37,554 nucleotides of DNA from a virus: IMG/VR virus record IMGVR_UViG_3300014819_000027, positions 1 through 37,554 of that record; one strand, 5' to 3'. Below, piece by piece: positions 23,728 to 31,750 of the stretch; within the stretch, counting starts at the first letter, position 1, and every line of letters starts with the position of its first letter. The notes below the pieces were generated by a model, which had not been told where the DNA came from, ran no database searches, and saw nothing but the letters and a program-made list of their open reading frames with translations. Both the position numbers and the translations under genes were made by a program.

Positions 23728-23802
23728 CTCTTGCCTCCTTTAGCTGAGTAAGTTTGATGACATGCAGAATATTTAAAGTGGGATGAATGCCTTAGACCAC
23801 TG

Positions 23803-24423
23803 TTATTTTAAAGAATTTATTATTTTTTTTGTTAAAGTATATATTTGGTAATAATTTTCTACTTTAACACTTTTAGTATATGTTTTTGTAAAAAAATTCA
23901 AGTCCTCATAAAATAAATCTTCATTAAATGAATAATCAAAATTGTCACAAGAATCATTGTATTTTTTTACCATATTAACTGTAAATTTTAACAATCCATA
24001 CCTAATTGGAATAGCGTCTGGTTCTTTATTTGGATTCCAATCTTTTTTTAATATAGCTATATAAGCACTTATACATTGTTCAACTAAATTTCGTCTCCTT
24101 ATTCTAACTACATAAAAATTATTTGACTTAAACTTGTTAAAAACGTAATTTTTAAGGTACTGCCAATAATTTATAATATCATAGGCGTGTGCTTTTACTA
24201 TAAGATTTTTATTTTGAAACTGACTTGTGAATTCTTGTACTGTATAAATATCAGATTTAATTATTAGATTATCTATATATTCCTTAGTTGTGGGAAGGAT
24301 TACTTTTGGTTCGTTTAAAATAGTTATGCTGTCAGTATTTGGTGTCAATCTTTCATAATATTCCCATAATAACGCAGTAGATCCAGATCGCATAGTAGAT
24401 ATAATAGCAATAGGTAATTTCAT
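23803..24423 (-). CDS. PAPS-dependent sulfotransferase-like protein
   Basis: A 206-residue P-loop sulfotransferase-like protein. ISTMRSGSTALLWEYYERL at residues 8-26 is the 5'-phosphosulfate loop, and RIRRRNLVEQCISAYIA near residues 107-123 gives the Arg and Ser of the 3'-phosphate site. It lies 30 bases downstream of an adenylylsulfate kinase fusion that could make its donor PAPS. The upstream CATAAATATA resembles a late promoter. The acceptor is unknown: glycan, protein or base. Confidence 0.82.
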   Translation of the reverse strand: MKLPIAIISTMRSGSTALLWEYYERLTPNTDSITILNEPKVILPTTKEYIDNLIIKSDIYTVQEFTSQFQNKNLIVKAHAYDIINYWQYLKNYVFNKFKSNNFYVVRIRRRNLVEQCISAYIAILKKDWNPNKEPDAIPIRYGLLKFTVNMVKKYNDSCDNFDYSFNEDLFYEDLNFFTKTYTKSVKVENYYQIYTLTKKIINSLK

Positions 24424-24437
24424 TTTTTCTGTGTGTA

Positions 24438-24447
24438 TATATTTATG
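24438..24447 (-). promoter_or_regulatory. Candidate T4-type late promoter
   Basis: CATAAATATA on the minus strand, identical to the element before the second fibre gene at 2827-2836, lies 14 bases before the sulfotransferase ATG. It could give this gene extra late expression. Confidence 0.35.
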
Positions 24448-24453
24448 AAATTC

Positions 24454-25296
24454 CTATTTTAGACCCATTTGTTTTCGTATATTTGTAGCACTTATACTAG
24501 TAATTGATTCGTCAAATGTTTCTTCTCCACTTGTATATCCTACTCCTCGTCCCCAACCAATGTGTACAATATTTGGAACTAACATAATTTCATATTGACC
24601 TTGATACAATGGATCTAAATCACGTTTTATATAATTTTTAACTTCTTCAACACTAAACGGGTTACTATTTTGCCATCCTTGTACATCACGTATTTGTATT
24701 ATAACTTGTCCTGTCTTACTTAGTAAGCGTTCAAACAATGCACGGTGACCAAGATGCCATGGTTGCCAGCGACCTAGCATTTGTACTGTTTCTTTACGCC
24801 AATCAAAGATTGGTCTACGTTTTTTGTTAAGAATCATTTCACCAACATAAGGTACCCAACGTTCACAATTTTGTTCATTAATTCGAAAATCATAAATGTC
24901 AGGGGGTACAAATGCTTTGTTTGTATCCTCATACCGACCTTTATCAATGGTATCCATCCATATGGTCCAATCAGCTTTAAAATTATGTCTCATTTCGGGT
25001 AAAGGAGCAACAAAATCACAAATTACATATTCCCCATCACAACGAATTGCGAATTCTGCCATACGCAAACTTTGACGAATTCTGCCCTCTTTACTAAAGT
25101 CCCAATCATTAAATTTTTTACGTATATCATCTGCATTAAACCAATCTACTTTTACGTTAAGGATTGGATAAGGGCGATCCGAATTAATTTTTGATAAAGA
25201 CTTTTCTCCATTTATCTCTAAATATTTTTTTAAACGTTCTGCAAAATATGTTTTACCTGAACCTGGTAATCCCATTATTAATATTTTCTCTGTCAT
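24454..25296 (-). CDS. Adenylylsulfate kinase-like / nucleotidyltransferase fusion
   Basis: A 280-residue two-domain protein. Residues 1-160 are a P-loop kinase (GLPGSGKT at 9-16, then FNADDIRKKFNDWDFS, RMAEFA and DFVAPLPEMR) resembling CysC adenylylsulfate kinases. Residues 170-280 are an HxGH nucleotidyltransferase (LGRWQPWHLGHRALFERLL, HLGH at 181-184; SISATNIR near the end). Fusions like this are annotated in cyanophages. With the sulfotransferase next door, PAPS synthesis is plausible; NMN adenylyl transfer is an alternative for the second domain. It overlaps the upstream gene by an ATGA. Confidence 0.85.
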   Translation of the reverse strand: MTEKILIMGLPGSGKTYFAERLKKYLEINGEKSLSKINSDRPYPILNVKVDWFNADDIRKKFNDWDFSKEGRIRQSLRMAEFAIRCDGEYVICDFVAPLPEMRHNFKADWTIWMDTIDKGRYEDTNKAFVPPDIYDFRINEQNCERWVPYVGEMILNKKRRPIFDWRKETVQMLGRWQPWHLGHRALFERLLSKTGQVIIQIRDVQGWQNSNPFSVEEVKNYIKRDLDPLYQGQYEIMLVPNIVHIGWGRGVGYTSGEETFDESITSISATNIRKQMGLK

Positions 25297-25526
25297 TTTT
25301 TAAGTAACTCCCATACTCTTTTTTGCATCATTTCCTCTACCCACTCATCTTCACCTGCAAATTTAGGCGCTTTACTAAAATAATCATCCATTATCCACTT
25401 AAGCTTATATAAGTCTTTTTTAATTTCAAATTGAGTAAAACCATCATTGTACTTACTATTGGTTTCATACATAGCTTGAAAAATAATGTCTGTTGCTTCT
25501 TGCAATTCAGGTTTTTTATATCCCAT
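25293..25526 (-). CDS. Small hypothetical protein (77 aa)
   Basis: A 77-residue acidic helical protein beginning MGYKKPELQEATDIIFQAMY, with DLYKLKWIMDDYFSKAP and a C-terminal MMQKRVWELLKK. I start at ATG 25526 (GGGAA upstream) rather than at TTG 25556. It overlaps the zinc-ribbon-like gene by 11 bases and the kinase fusion by four. Function unknown. Confidence 0.72.
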   Translation of the reverse strand: MGYKKPELQEATDIIFQAMYETNSKYNDGFTQFEIKKDLYKLKWIMDDYFSKAPKFAGEDEWVEEMMQKRVWELLKK

Positions 25527-25683
25527 AATTATTCCCAGTACTATAAAATAGTACAACTGCTACAAATAAAATTATTAACCATAATGGATAAGGATTTGTT
25601 ATTAAAGGCCTATGATGTGGACATCTACCCTGATTATAATCACAATTAGTACTATACTCTTTTTTACAAATACTACAACTCAT
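25516..25683 (-). CDS. Cys4-type small membrane protein coupled to folE (55 aa)
   Basis: A 55-residue protein: four Cys and two His in the first 24 residues (MSCSICKKEY, then CDYNQGRCPHH), followed by a single transmembrane helix (WLIILFVAVVLFY). The CxxC...CX6C spacing suggests a zinc ribbon anchored in the inner membrane. Its ATG overlaps the folE TGA as ATGA, strong evidence for translation. Function unknown. Confidence 0.7.
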   Translation of the reverse strand: MSCSICKKEYSTNCDYNQGRCPHHRPLITNPYPLWLIILFVAVVLFYSTGNNYGI

Positions 25684-26366
25684 TTAGATGAACTCCTTGC
25701 AATACTGTAAAATTCATTACGCACAGCAACATCACTTTTAAATCCACCACCCAAACGACTGGTTACAGTGGAACTACCTGTATCTTCTACACCTCTGCTT
25801 TTTACACAGTAATGTTGTGCATCAATCATTACTGCTACATCTTCTGTATCAAGGATATATTGTAATGTATGAAAAATTTGTTCTGTTAAACGTTCTTGAA
25901 TTTGAGGGCGTTTACTAAAATACTCCACAATTCTGTTGATTTTGCTAAGACCCAATACTCTATCCTTAGGTACATATGCAACAGTAGCAAGACCGTCAAT
26001 AATAACACCATGATGTTCACAATTGCTCTGAACTGATACATTTCTTTCCACTACCATTTCATTATACTGCATTTTATTATTTACAGTTGTACATTTTGGA
26101 AAATTTTCTTCTTTTAATCCAAAATATATTTCATTTATGTACATTTTTGCCATTCTATTCGGTGTTTCTTTTAAACTATCATCATTTAAATCCATTCCAA
26201 CAGTTTTCCAAATTGTTGTAAATGCTTCTTCTAAGATATCTATTTTCTTTTTATTTTCTACTGCCAATAATTGTTCGTTTATTGGTGTTTCGACACCCAT
26301 TTTTATTAAATATTCTCTAACTTGTTTTCCTAGTACCGGACTACATTTTGTTTTATCAAAACTCAT
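25680..26366 (-). CDS. folE: GTP cyclohydrolase I (FolE)
   Basis: A 228-residue GTP cyclohydrolase I, which turns GTP into dihydroneopterin triphosphate, the first step of 7-deazaguanine synthesis. QSNCEHHGVIIDG (Cys116, His119), GLSKINRIVEYFSKRPQIQE, TEQI and HYCVKSRGVED (Cys187) supply zinc and substrate sites; all key residues are present. Length matches the family. AAGGAG precedes ATG 26366. It is followed by the Cys4 membrane protein with an ATGA overlap. A folate role is possible, but QueD, QueE and DpdA in the same block favour DNA modification. Confidence 0.95.
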   Translation of the reverse strand: MSFDKTKCSPVLGKQVREYLIKMGVETPINEQLLAVENKKKIDILEEAFTTIWKTVGMDLNDDSLKETPNRMAKMYINEIYFGLKEENFPKCTTVNNKMQYNEMVVERNVSVQSNCEHHGVIIDGLATVAYVPKDRVLGLSKINRIVEYFSKRPQIQERLTEQIFHTLQYILDTEDVAVMIDAQHYCVKSRGVEDTGSSTVTSRLGGGFKSDVAVRNEFYSIARSSSK

Positions 26367-26381
26367 TTTGTTTCTCCTTAC

Positions 26382-27221
26382 TCAAATTTGTTTATGATTT
26401 ATATATGTTGGTTTTGTCATATTCCAAACAAGACCATATTGATATTTTTTGTCAGTATTTTTTGAAATATCAGATTCATTTCTATATTTTCCTTTTAACT
26501 CACCTTCAAAAATAATTCTTTTTTTAGTTGGACGAGTTATTCTACCATATGCTACATTATAGTTTAACCTAATAAATTCTTCAATTTCATTTGGGAATAA
26601 AAATTTTTCTTGACCGTTTATTATACACCATTTTTTCCCTGTTACCGCAGACTTACCAAACATACCATTTCTTGATCCGTTCCTAGCCATTTGTTTTTTT
26701 GATCCTGAACGAAAGTTTATAGTAGATGTATTAATTATATTTTCTTTACCGTATAGCAACTCTAACCCTTCGAGTTCACAATCTTTAATAATAAAATGTT
26801 CACCTAATAAATAATTATAAATTGTAATTGTATTTTGTCTAGGATTTTTATAACTGTTTTTTTTATGTTTTTTAAGATTATTAGAAACCCAGTTGGTTGT
26901 TCTAATATTAGTTAGACCATATTTTTCTTTAAGTTCTATTAATAATTGTATCTCTAATGATAATGCTTCAGATTCGTTTAAATTGTCAGCAATTTTTAAA
27001 ATATATGGATTTAACCCTTTTGATTGTAACAAGCGAATGGTATTAAGTTTATGTGAATTTTTATATTTACGACTGGGTCTAGCTTCTTTTAAATGATCAT
27101 AAAGCCGATTTCCAGTCCCCTTTCCTATATAAAAAGGTTTATATAAAAAAGACATTTTAGTTGAACTGAAATTACCTATTTCTAAAGGGTTTAAATAAAC
27201 ATAGACATAATATTGTGACAT
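26382..27221 (-). CDS. GIY-YIG homing endonuclease with NUMOD3 motif
   Basis: A 279-residue free-standing endonuclease. The N-terminal YYVYVYLNP and KPFYIGKGTGNRLYDHL form a GIY-YIG variant with Arg in the helix; NESEALSLEIQLL gives the catalytic Glu. RNGSRNGMFGKSAVTGKKW is a NUMOD3 DNA-binding motif. Codon use is even more AT-rich than its neighbours. It sits between folE and a 63-residue gene, with a hairpin just upstream (27261-27281), which suggests later insertion. It probably spreads this locus to related phages. Confidence 0.88.
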   Translation of the reverse strand: MSQYYVYVYLNPLEIGNFSSTKMSFLYKPFYIGKGTGNRLYDHLKEARPSRKYKNSHKLNTIRLLQSKGLNPYILKIADNLNESEALSLEIQLLIELKEKYGLTNIRTTNWVSNNLKKHKKNSYKNPRQNTITIYNYLLGEHFIIKDCELEGLELLYGKENIINTSTINFRSGSKKQMARNGSRNGMFGKSAVTGKKWCIINGQEKFLFPNEIEEFIRLNYNVAYGRITRPTKKRIIFEGELKGKYRNESDISKNTDKKYQYGLVWNMTKPTYINHKQI

Positions 27222-27260
27222 ATAAGTTTCCTCACTCCTTATATTATAAATTTAAGAAAT

Positions 27261-27281
27261 CAGAATCAATCTTATTCTGAC
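27261..27281 (-). terminator. Weak hairpin, possible terminator
   Basis: TCAGAAT and ATTCTGA pair around a seven-base loop, followed on the minus strand by TTTCTT. It lies between the 63-residue gene and the GIY-YIG gene, in an 87-base gap. GATAAATAT just before it resembles a late promoter. Confidence 0.45.
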
Positions 27282-27308
27282 ACAATATTTATCTTATTTT
27301 AAATTTTT

Positions 27309-27500
27309 TTATTCTTTCTTGTTGTTTTTTATGGGCTTTTCTTCTACTACTTGGGTAGAACCTGACTTTACTAATGCTGCTGCTTCTTGTACTTGTGTAG
27401 CAATTACAGCCCAATTAATTTCGTATTGCTGTATTTCAACAGAACTTTCTACTATAGGGGGTTTAGTTAATACTTCTTTCTTTGTACGTTTAGTTGCCAT
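27309..27500 (-). CDS. Small hypothetical protein (63 aa)
   Basis: A 63-residue protein, basic at both ends (MATKRTKKEVLTKPP; KPIKNNKKE) with a central helix (YEINWAVIATQVQEAAALVK). GAGGAAATT precedes ATG 27500. It follows guaC by seven bases. Function unknown; nucleic-acid contact is possible from charge alone. Confidence 0.7.
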   Translation of the reverse strand: MATKRTKKEVLTKPPIVESSVEIQQYEINWAVIATQVQEAAALVKSGSTQVVEEKPIKNNKKE

Positions 27501-27507
27501 AATTTCC

Positions 27508-28587
27508 TCACTTTAAAAATACATCATTTATTTGTCTATTTACTCTGATAAATGTAGTGCATTTTGGAAGTTGTTTTAAATTTATAGCACCAACATACGT
27601 ACAAGCACTACGTAATCCACCTAATATATTCAATATAGTTTCTCTAACAGGACCACGATATGGTATTTCAACTGTACGCCCTTCACTACTACGGTATTCA
27701 GCAATACCACCGTGATGCTTATCCATAGCAGTACCCGAACTCATACCATAAAACATCACATATTCTTCTGTGTCTACGTATGGCTCTCCTGTTTTATTGT
27801 CTAATTCCTTGCTTAGATAGGATTTAAATATTACATCCCCGCCACCTTCATCATGCCCTGCAAACATACCACCGAGCATAACAAAGTCTGCTCCTGCACC
27901 AAATGCTTTTGCTATGTCACCAGGACAGGTACACCCTCCATCTGCGACAATATGAGCACCAAGCCCATGAGCAGCATCAGCGCACTCAATAATAGCACTA
28001 AGCTGAGGATACCCAACGCCAGTTTGAACACGAGTTGTGCAAACGCTCCCAGGACCGATGCCCACTTTAACAATATCTGCTCCACGTAAAATTAACTCCT
28101 GTGTCATGTCTGCGGTAACAACGTTACCCGCAATAATTGTATGGGTAGGAAAAGTTTTACGAACTTTTTCAACATAATCTGCAAATTGTTCACTGTACCC
28201 ATTAGCTACATCAATACAAATAAATTTAAATTCTGTATGATTATTTAAAATTTCAATTAATCTATGAAAATCTTTTTCACTAGTACCTGTGCTTACAGCA
28301 GCATTATTTCCGAAAGCAATTTGTCCTCTTTTTTTATATTCTTCTAATGTATAACTTTTAACTAAACATGTAAACATTAGATGCTCATTTAAAGCGTTTG
28401 CCATATTAAATGTGCCAACACCATCCATGTTTGCAGCCATGAGTGGTATACCATACCATTCATGTTTGCTGTGTTTGAACTTGTATGTTCTATTTAGGTT
28501 TACAATTTTACGACTTGCAAGTGTGCTACGTTTTGGACGAATTAATACATCCTTAAAGTCTAATTTAATTTCTTCTTCTATTCTCAT
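27508..28587 (-). CDS. guaC: GMP reductase (GuaC)
   Basis: A 359-residue enzyme of the IMPDH/GMPR family. [20 protein letters not shown] carries catalytic Cys183, and [20 protein letters not shown] with [12 protein letters not shown] is the GMP-reductase version of the phosphate loop, not the IMPDH one. There are no CBS domains. It deaminates GMP to IMP with NADPH. Its start shares a base with the upstream glycosyltransferase stop (TAATG). Near folE and the dpdA-like gene, it may recycle guanine or GMP released during base exchange or host DNA breakdown; this is inference. Confidence 0.92.
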   Translation of the reverse strand: MRIEEEIKLDFKDVLIRPKRSTLASRKIVNLNRTYKFKHSKHEWYGIPLMAANMDGVGTFNMANALNEHLMFTCLVKSYTLEEYKKRGQIAFGNNAAVSTGTSEKDFHRLIEILNNHTEFKFICIDVANGYSEQFADYVEKVRKTFPTHTIIAGNVVTADMTQELILRGADIVKVGIGPGSVCTTRVQTGVGYPQLSAIIECADAAHGLGAHIVADGGCTCPGDIAKAFGAGADFVMLGGMFAGHDEGGGDVIFKSYLSKELDNKTGEPYVDTEEYVMFYGMSSGTAMDKHHGGIAEYRSSEGRTVEIPYRGPVRETILNILGGLRSACTYVGAINLKQLPKCTTFIRVNRQINDVFLK

Positions 28588-29762
28588 TAGAATTTGTTTT
28601 CCCTATTATATTTGCGATAATCTACGTCCATACGTAAGTATGGTTTACCATTACCTTCAAGTATATCACAAATTCTATCTATTGTTTTATCAGTATAATC
28701 ACTAATTTTACCCATATTTTTATGTGCATTTTCTAATAACGGAATAAGCTTTCTGATTGCATCCTCAATAGACCATGGGACATATAATCTACTATAATCG
28801 TTGGAGAAGGTTTCAGGAAAACTACGATATGCAGGGTATAAAACATTACATCCTAATGCATCAGCCTCACTTACTGTATTACTGACCCAATCTTGTAACG
28901 CACAGTTAAACACACAACGACTATCATTAACAATATTATAATAATCGTTTTTTTCTAAATCTTCATATAACTTAAGCTTACCTTCACCAACTAATTTGTA
29001 TGTGCGTTCCATATAACTTTGATTGTTTGACCGTAGCTTACTTCCACTACACACTGCAAATTCAACCTTTGGAAGTCCTTCAATATTGTGCCAAGCTTCA
29101 ATCAGGTCCATGTAAAAGTCAGGCTGTTTTTCCTGATCCCATCTCGCTGAAAAAACTACACGCATCGCCCTTTCATCAAAGGGCTTAATACTATTTACTC
29201 TATTTTGAACTTCTACTTTACCGAATGCCAATCCAGATATATTATAGATAGGACTAGTCCAACCAGCAATCTTCATATGTGCTACCATTTCTTCATTACT
29301 TGCTAGTACACCATCTACAAAACTATCTACCATTTTTTCATAATGACCCATCCATTTACTCATACCCCATACGTGTACGAAATCATCAGGATCAATACTT
29401 TGTGCAAGACAACGTACAAATATCTTAGGTCTATGATTTATTTCTACTTGATTTAATATGTAAGGTAAACTTTCTATACCAGGTTGAAACATATCCTCAA
29501 AATAAATAACGTCCTCTGAGGTTAGTTGCCCTAGTTTCATTAAACGTATTAAATTCATCAATTGACTCATGCCAAAATATGTTCTGCCATGAGCATCCAA
29601 TACTTGTCCTGTTACAATAGCTTTGTCATTGCTTAATGTTTCACCTTCAACCATATAATAGTTTATACGCCTACGCTCAAATACACTACGATTCCATTCT
29701 TGTAATTGTAATGTATAACGTGCTTTATAAGGCTCCAATCCCATATAAAATAGTTTACGCAT
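28587..29762 (-). CDS. GT-B glycosyltransferase (GT4-like)
   Basis: A 391-residue glycosyltransferase. The N-terminal half is unusual ([20 protein letters not shown]); the C-terminal domain has [20 protein letters not shown] and [19 protein letters not shown], the donor site of GT4 enzymes. I recall related proteins in cyanophages. It begins with a TAATG overlap on the 55-residue membrane gene and ends with TAATG to guaC. It may glycosylate phage DNA, capsid or a host surface glycan; the acceptor is not readable. Confidence 0.85.
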   Translation of the reverse strand: MRKLFYMGLEPYKARYTLQLQEWNRSVFERRRINYYMVEGETLSNDKAIVTGQVLDAHGRTYFGMSQLMNLIRLMKLGQLTSEDVIYFEDMFQPGIESLPYILNQVEINHRPKIFVRCLAQSIDPDDFVHVWGMSKWMGHYEKMVDSFVDGVLASNEEMVAHMKIAGWTSPIYNISGLAFGKVEVQNRVNSIKPFDERAMRVVFSARWDQEKQPDFYMDLIEAWHNIEGLPKVEFAVCSGSKLRSNNQSYMERTYKLVGEGKLKLYEDLEKNDYYNIVNDSRCVFNCALQDWVSNTVSEADALGCNVLYPAYRSFPETFSNDYSRLYVPWSIEDAIRKLIPLLENAHKNMGKISDYTDKTIDRICDILEGNGKPYLRMDVDYRKYNRENKF

Positions 29763-29929
29763 TAATTAACCTTTTGTGCAGTAGAACAAATCCAGCCATC
29801 TGGAGTTTTGACAACTAGTCCCTTACAATTACTAATGTACTCATCTAAATCGTGTATACCTTGTATTACTAAAACAATACCAATACAAAAAAATACTATA
29901 ATAGAACCCCAAAATACTTTATCAATCAT
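29762..29929 (-). CDS. Small single-pass membrane protein (55 aa)
   Basis: A 55-residue protein: transmembrane helix at residues 5-23 (VFWGSIIVFFCIGIVLVIQ), then a short domain with GLVVKTPDGWICSTAQKVN and two Cys. ATGA overlap with the nucleotidyltransferase-cupin gene and TAATG with the glycosyltransferase show it is a translated unit. Function unknown; probably inner membrane with the Cys-containing part outside. Confidence 0.7.
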   Translation of the reverse strand: MIDKVFWGSIIVFFCIGIVLVIQGIHDLDEYISNCKGLVVKTPDGWICSTAQKVN

Positions 29930-30714
29930 GTTTGTGTTTTTCTTTCAATATCATCTTCAATACAATGTTCACCATATTGGATTTCAATAAGTTTTAATGG
30001 TTCTGATCCATTATTACATAATTGATGCCAACGTTCGTTTGGTACAAATAAATGTTCATGTTTATTGTAAACACCTAGTTGTTCTAAATCACTTTTTGAG
30101 TTTAATGTATTAACAGTTGCCTCACCTTGACTAACAAACCAAAACTCACTTCGTTTATTATGCTTCTGCATACTTAAACTTTTACCTGGTTCTACTGTTA
30201 ATTCTTTAAGTTTTACATTAGGACCATCTTCATGTAATACACGATAATAACCCCATTGTCTATTTGTTTTGGGAGCCTTCCATTCTTGTAATATCCAACT
30301 ACTAGAATTCATTTTGTTATCGCCACCGACATTAAACCAAAACTGTAGTCTGGGATCTACAATCTCCATTTCAGGAATATTTTCTTGTGTTCTATCCCCA
30401 CCGTTAGCGAATATAATACGCTCATTATTAAATGTATTTTCTAGGCAATATTTAATTGCATTTTTAGCAGAATTATCACTGTCATCAAAAGTTATATAAC
30501 CATCTACAACACGTAATTCACTAATAATTGCAGCACGTTCTGCCAATGGCATAAATGGTCTACCTTTTTTCCTAGCTAACCATTCATCACTATTTAGGCC
30601 AACAACTAATTGATGTCCTAATTCTTTTGCTGCTTTAAAGTAAGCAATATGACCACTATGAATAGGGTCAAATCCACCTGTAACTAATACAACTGTGTAT
30701 TGATTATTTTCCAT
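29926..30714 (-). CDS. Nucleotidyltransferase-cupin (mannose-6-P isomerase-like) fusion
   Basis: A 262-residue fusion. Residues 1-140 are a cytidylyltransferase-like domain (VTGGFDPIHSGHIAYFKAAK with the HxGH motif; GLNSDEWLARKKGRP; FANGGDR), close to the RfaE/HldE group. Residues 150-262 are a ManC-type cupin: RQWGYYRVLHEDGPNVKLKE, the GKSLSMQKHNKRSEFWFVSQ metal site, and IEIQYGEHCIEDDIER. Together they suggest nucleotide-sugar production. It overlaps the 30704-30907 gene by 11 bases. Similar fusions occur in cyanophages. Exact sugar unknown. Confidence 0.87.
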   Translation of the reverse strand: MENNQYTVVLVTGGFDPIHSGHIAYFKAAKELGHQLVVGLNSDEWLARKKGRPFMPLAERAAIISELRVVDGYITFDDSDNSAKNAIKYCLENTFNNERIIFANGGDRTQENIPEMEIVDPRLQFWFNVGGDNKMNSSSWILQEWKAPKTNRQWGYYRVLHEDGPNVKLKELTVEPGKSLSMQKHNKRSEFWFVSQGEATVNTLNSKSDLEQLGVYNKHEHLFVPNERWHQLCNNGSEPLKLIEIQYGEHCIEDDIERKTQT

Positions 30715-30907
30715 CTGCTTCCCACATATTTTTTACTTGTTTCCCTGTAATGTATTTTTGATAATTTCTATAAGAATTACTTTTATCTTTATATAAGTCT
30801 TTTTCGTCGTATACATACCCATACGACCTACAAAATTCTAAATATTTTTCTAGATCATCAAAAATTTTATTATAATGACTATTTACTTTAAATGATGGTT
30901 TACCCAT
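30704..30907 (-). CDS. Small hypothetical protein (67 aa)
   Basis: A 67-residue basic, aromatic-rich helical protein (YNKIFDDLEKYLEFCRSYGY; KSNSYRNYQKYITGKQVKNM). AAGGAAAAA precedes ATG 30907. It overlaps the downstream fusion gene by 11 bases. I recall similar unnamed T4-like phage proteins with the LexYLxFCrxYGYxYdEkdLY pattern. Function unknown. Confidence 0.75.
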   Translation of the reverse strand: MGKPSFKVNSHYNKIFDDLEKYLEFCRSYGYVYDEKDLYKDKSNSYRNYQKYITGKQVKNMWEADGK

Positions 30908-30915
30908 GTTTTTCC

Positions 30916-31374
30916 TTAAATTTTAATACTTAAATGTGGTTTAGTTGTGTTGTAATAAATCGTGGCGCCATTCTCGCCATCTTCACTAACAGTGATATGA
31001 ACATCACGTTCTGGATAACGATTAGCAATTGTAACGTATAAGTCATCGCTAATCATTTCGCAGCTTTTAAAATCTAACGACAATATACCTTGGTCGCCAG
31101 AATATAATCGTTCAAGCCAACGTTTGAATTGTATAAATTCAATGTCTCTATCGTTGTGAAATACTTCAATACCAACGGTAAAGTGAAAAATATGCCTATG
31201 AGGGTAACCCAAAAACGAAACGTCATATTCATCTCCTGTTTTCAGCTTAGGATCTTCACTAGCTGCTGGGTATTTATGAATACCTTCTTTGCGGAAAGTT
31301 ACCCAAATCATACGTTTGGCTTCTTGCTTAATACGATTAATTTTATCTTGTAACATTATTTGTCTTTGATCCAT
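30916..31374 (-). CDS. Conserved phage protein, possible QueD-like T-fold
   Basis: A 152-residue protein that I recall as a widely conserved unnamed phage protein (RMIWVTFRKEGIHKYPAA; VSFLGYPHRHIFHFTVGIEV; IEFIQFKRWLERL). Its order parallels the 6-pyruvoyl-tetrahydropterin synthase fold: His33, then His59-x-His61 as in HGH, then an LDF in place of LDH, and Glu131 in TVSEDGENGA where QueD has its pterin-binding Glu. The catalytic Cys is not evident. T-fold membership is my inference. AGGAATT precedes ATG 31374; one base separates it from the gene before. Confidence 0.7.
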   Translation of the reverse strand: MDQRQIMLQDKINRIKQEAKRMIWVTFRKEGIHKYPAASEDPKLKTGDEYDVSFLGYPHRHIFHFTVGIEVFHNDRDIEFIQFKRWLERLYSGDQGILSLDFKSCEMISDDLYVTIANRYPERDVHITVSEDGENGATIYYNTTKPHLSIKI

Positions 31375-31375
31375 T

Positions 31376-31570
31376 TTAATAATTCCTGGTAAGTATAGCC
31401 CATGTTAACCATTGATGAAAGGCTTCATATACATTTTCTGCTTCTTTTTCATCTTGCTTAAGTTTAACACCTCGAACGTAAAACCCATCTCTTGTTATAC
31501 GTAGCATTTCTGTATCTTCAGCAAAAAATTTTAAATTTGAATTATCTATCGTCGAGGTTGATTCTATCAT
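31376..31570 (-). CDS. Conserved small phage protein (64 aa)
   Basis: A 64-residue protein, MIESTSTIDNSNLKFFAEDT then EMLRITRDGFYVRGVKLKQD. The LRITxDGFYVRG...DEKEAExVYxAF pattern is one I know from unnamed T4-like phage proteins. I start at ATG 31570 (GGGAAG upstream) rather than at 31669, which lies inside the DUF465-like gene. It overlaps that gene by 29 bases. Function unknown. Confidence 0.78.
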   Translation of the reverse strand: MIESTSTIDNSNLKFFAEDTEMLRITRDGFYVRGVKLKQDEKEAENVYEAFHQWLTWAILTRNY

Positions 31571-31748
31571 GATCTTCTTCCCATTGCAACCTATGTAATC
31601 TTGAAAGTTCGTCTTTAAACATAAGTTTTCGCCTTTTGAGTTCGTTAATACGCATTTTATCTGCGCCAATCATTTCTAAATGTTTTACTTGGTCATCTAA
31701 CACACGATGGGTTTCTGTTAATTTACGTATTTGTTCACGATATGGCAT
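31542..31748 (-). CDS. YdcH/DUF465-like helical hairpin protein
   Basis: A 68-residue basic, all-helical protein (MPYREQIRKLTETHRVLDDQ; INELKRRKLMFKDELSRLHR), matching the two-helix hairpin pattern of the YdcH (DUF465) family. GGGGA lies before ATG 31748, two bases after the dpdA-like stop. The family has no known reaction; such proteins are small and possibly nucleic-acid or protein binding. Confidence 0.75.
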   Translation of the reverse strand: MPYREQIRKLTETHRVLDDQVKHLEMIGADKMRINELKRRKLMFKDELSRLHRLQWEEDHDRINLDDR

Positions 31749-31750
31749 GA

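Noticed and set aside
23728-23802. tRNA-like words (AGTGGTCTAAGGC on one strand, TTTAGCTGAG on the other) in the gap before queD
   Set aside because: No acceptor stem, anticodon stem or T-loop could be paired on either strand. The gap is best read as a leader with the GGAGG site for the GTG start.
27508-28587. IMP dehydrogenase as an alternative to GMP reductase
   Set aside because: The [19 protein letters not shown] and GGMFAGHDE segments are of GuaC type, and CBS domains are absent.
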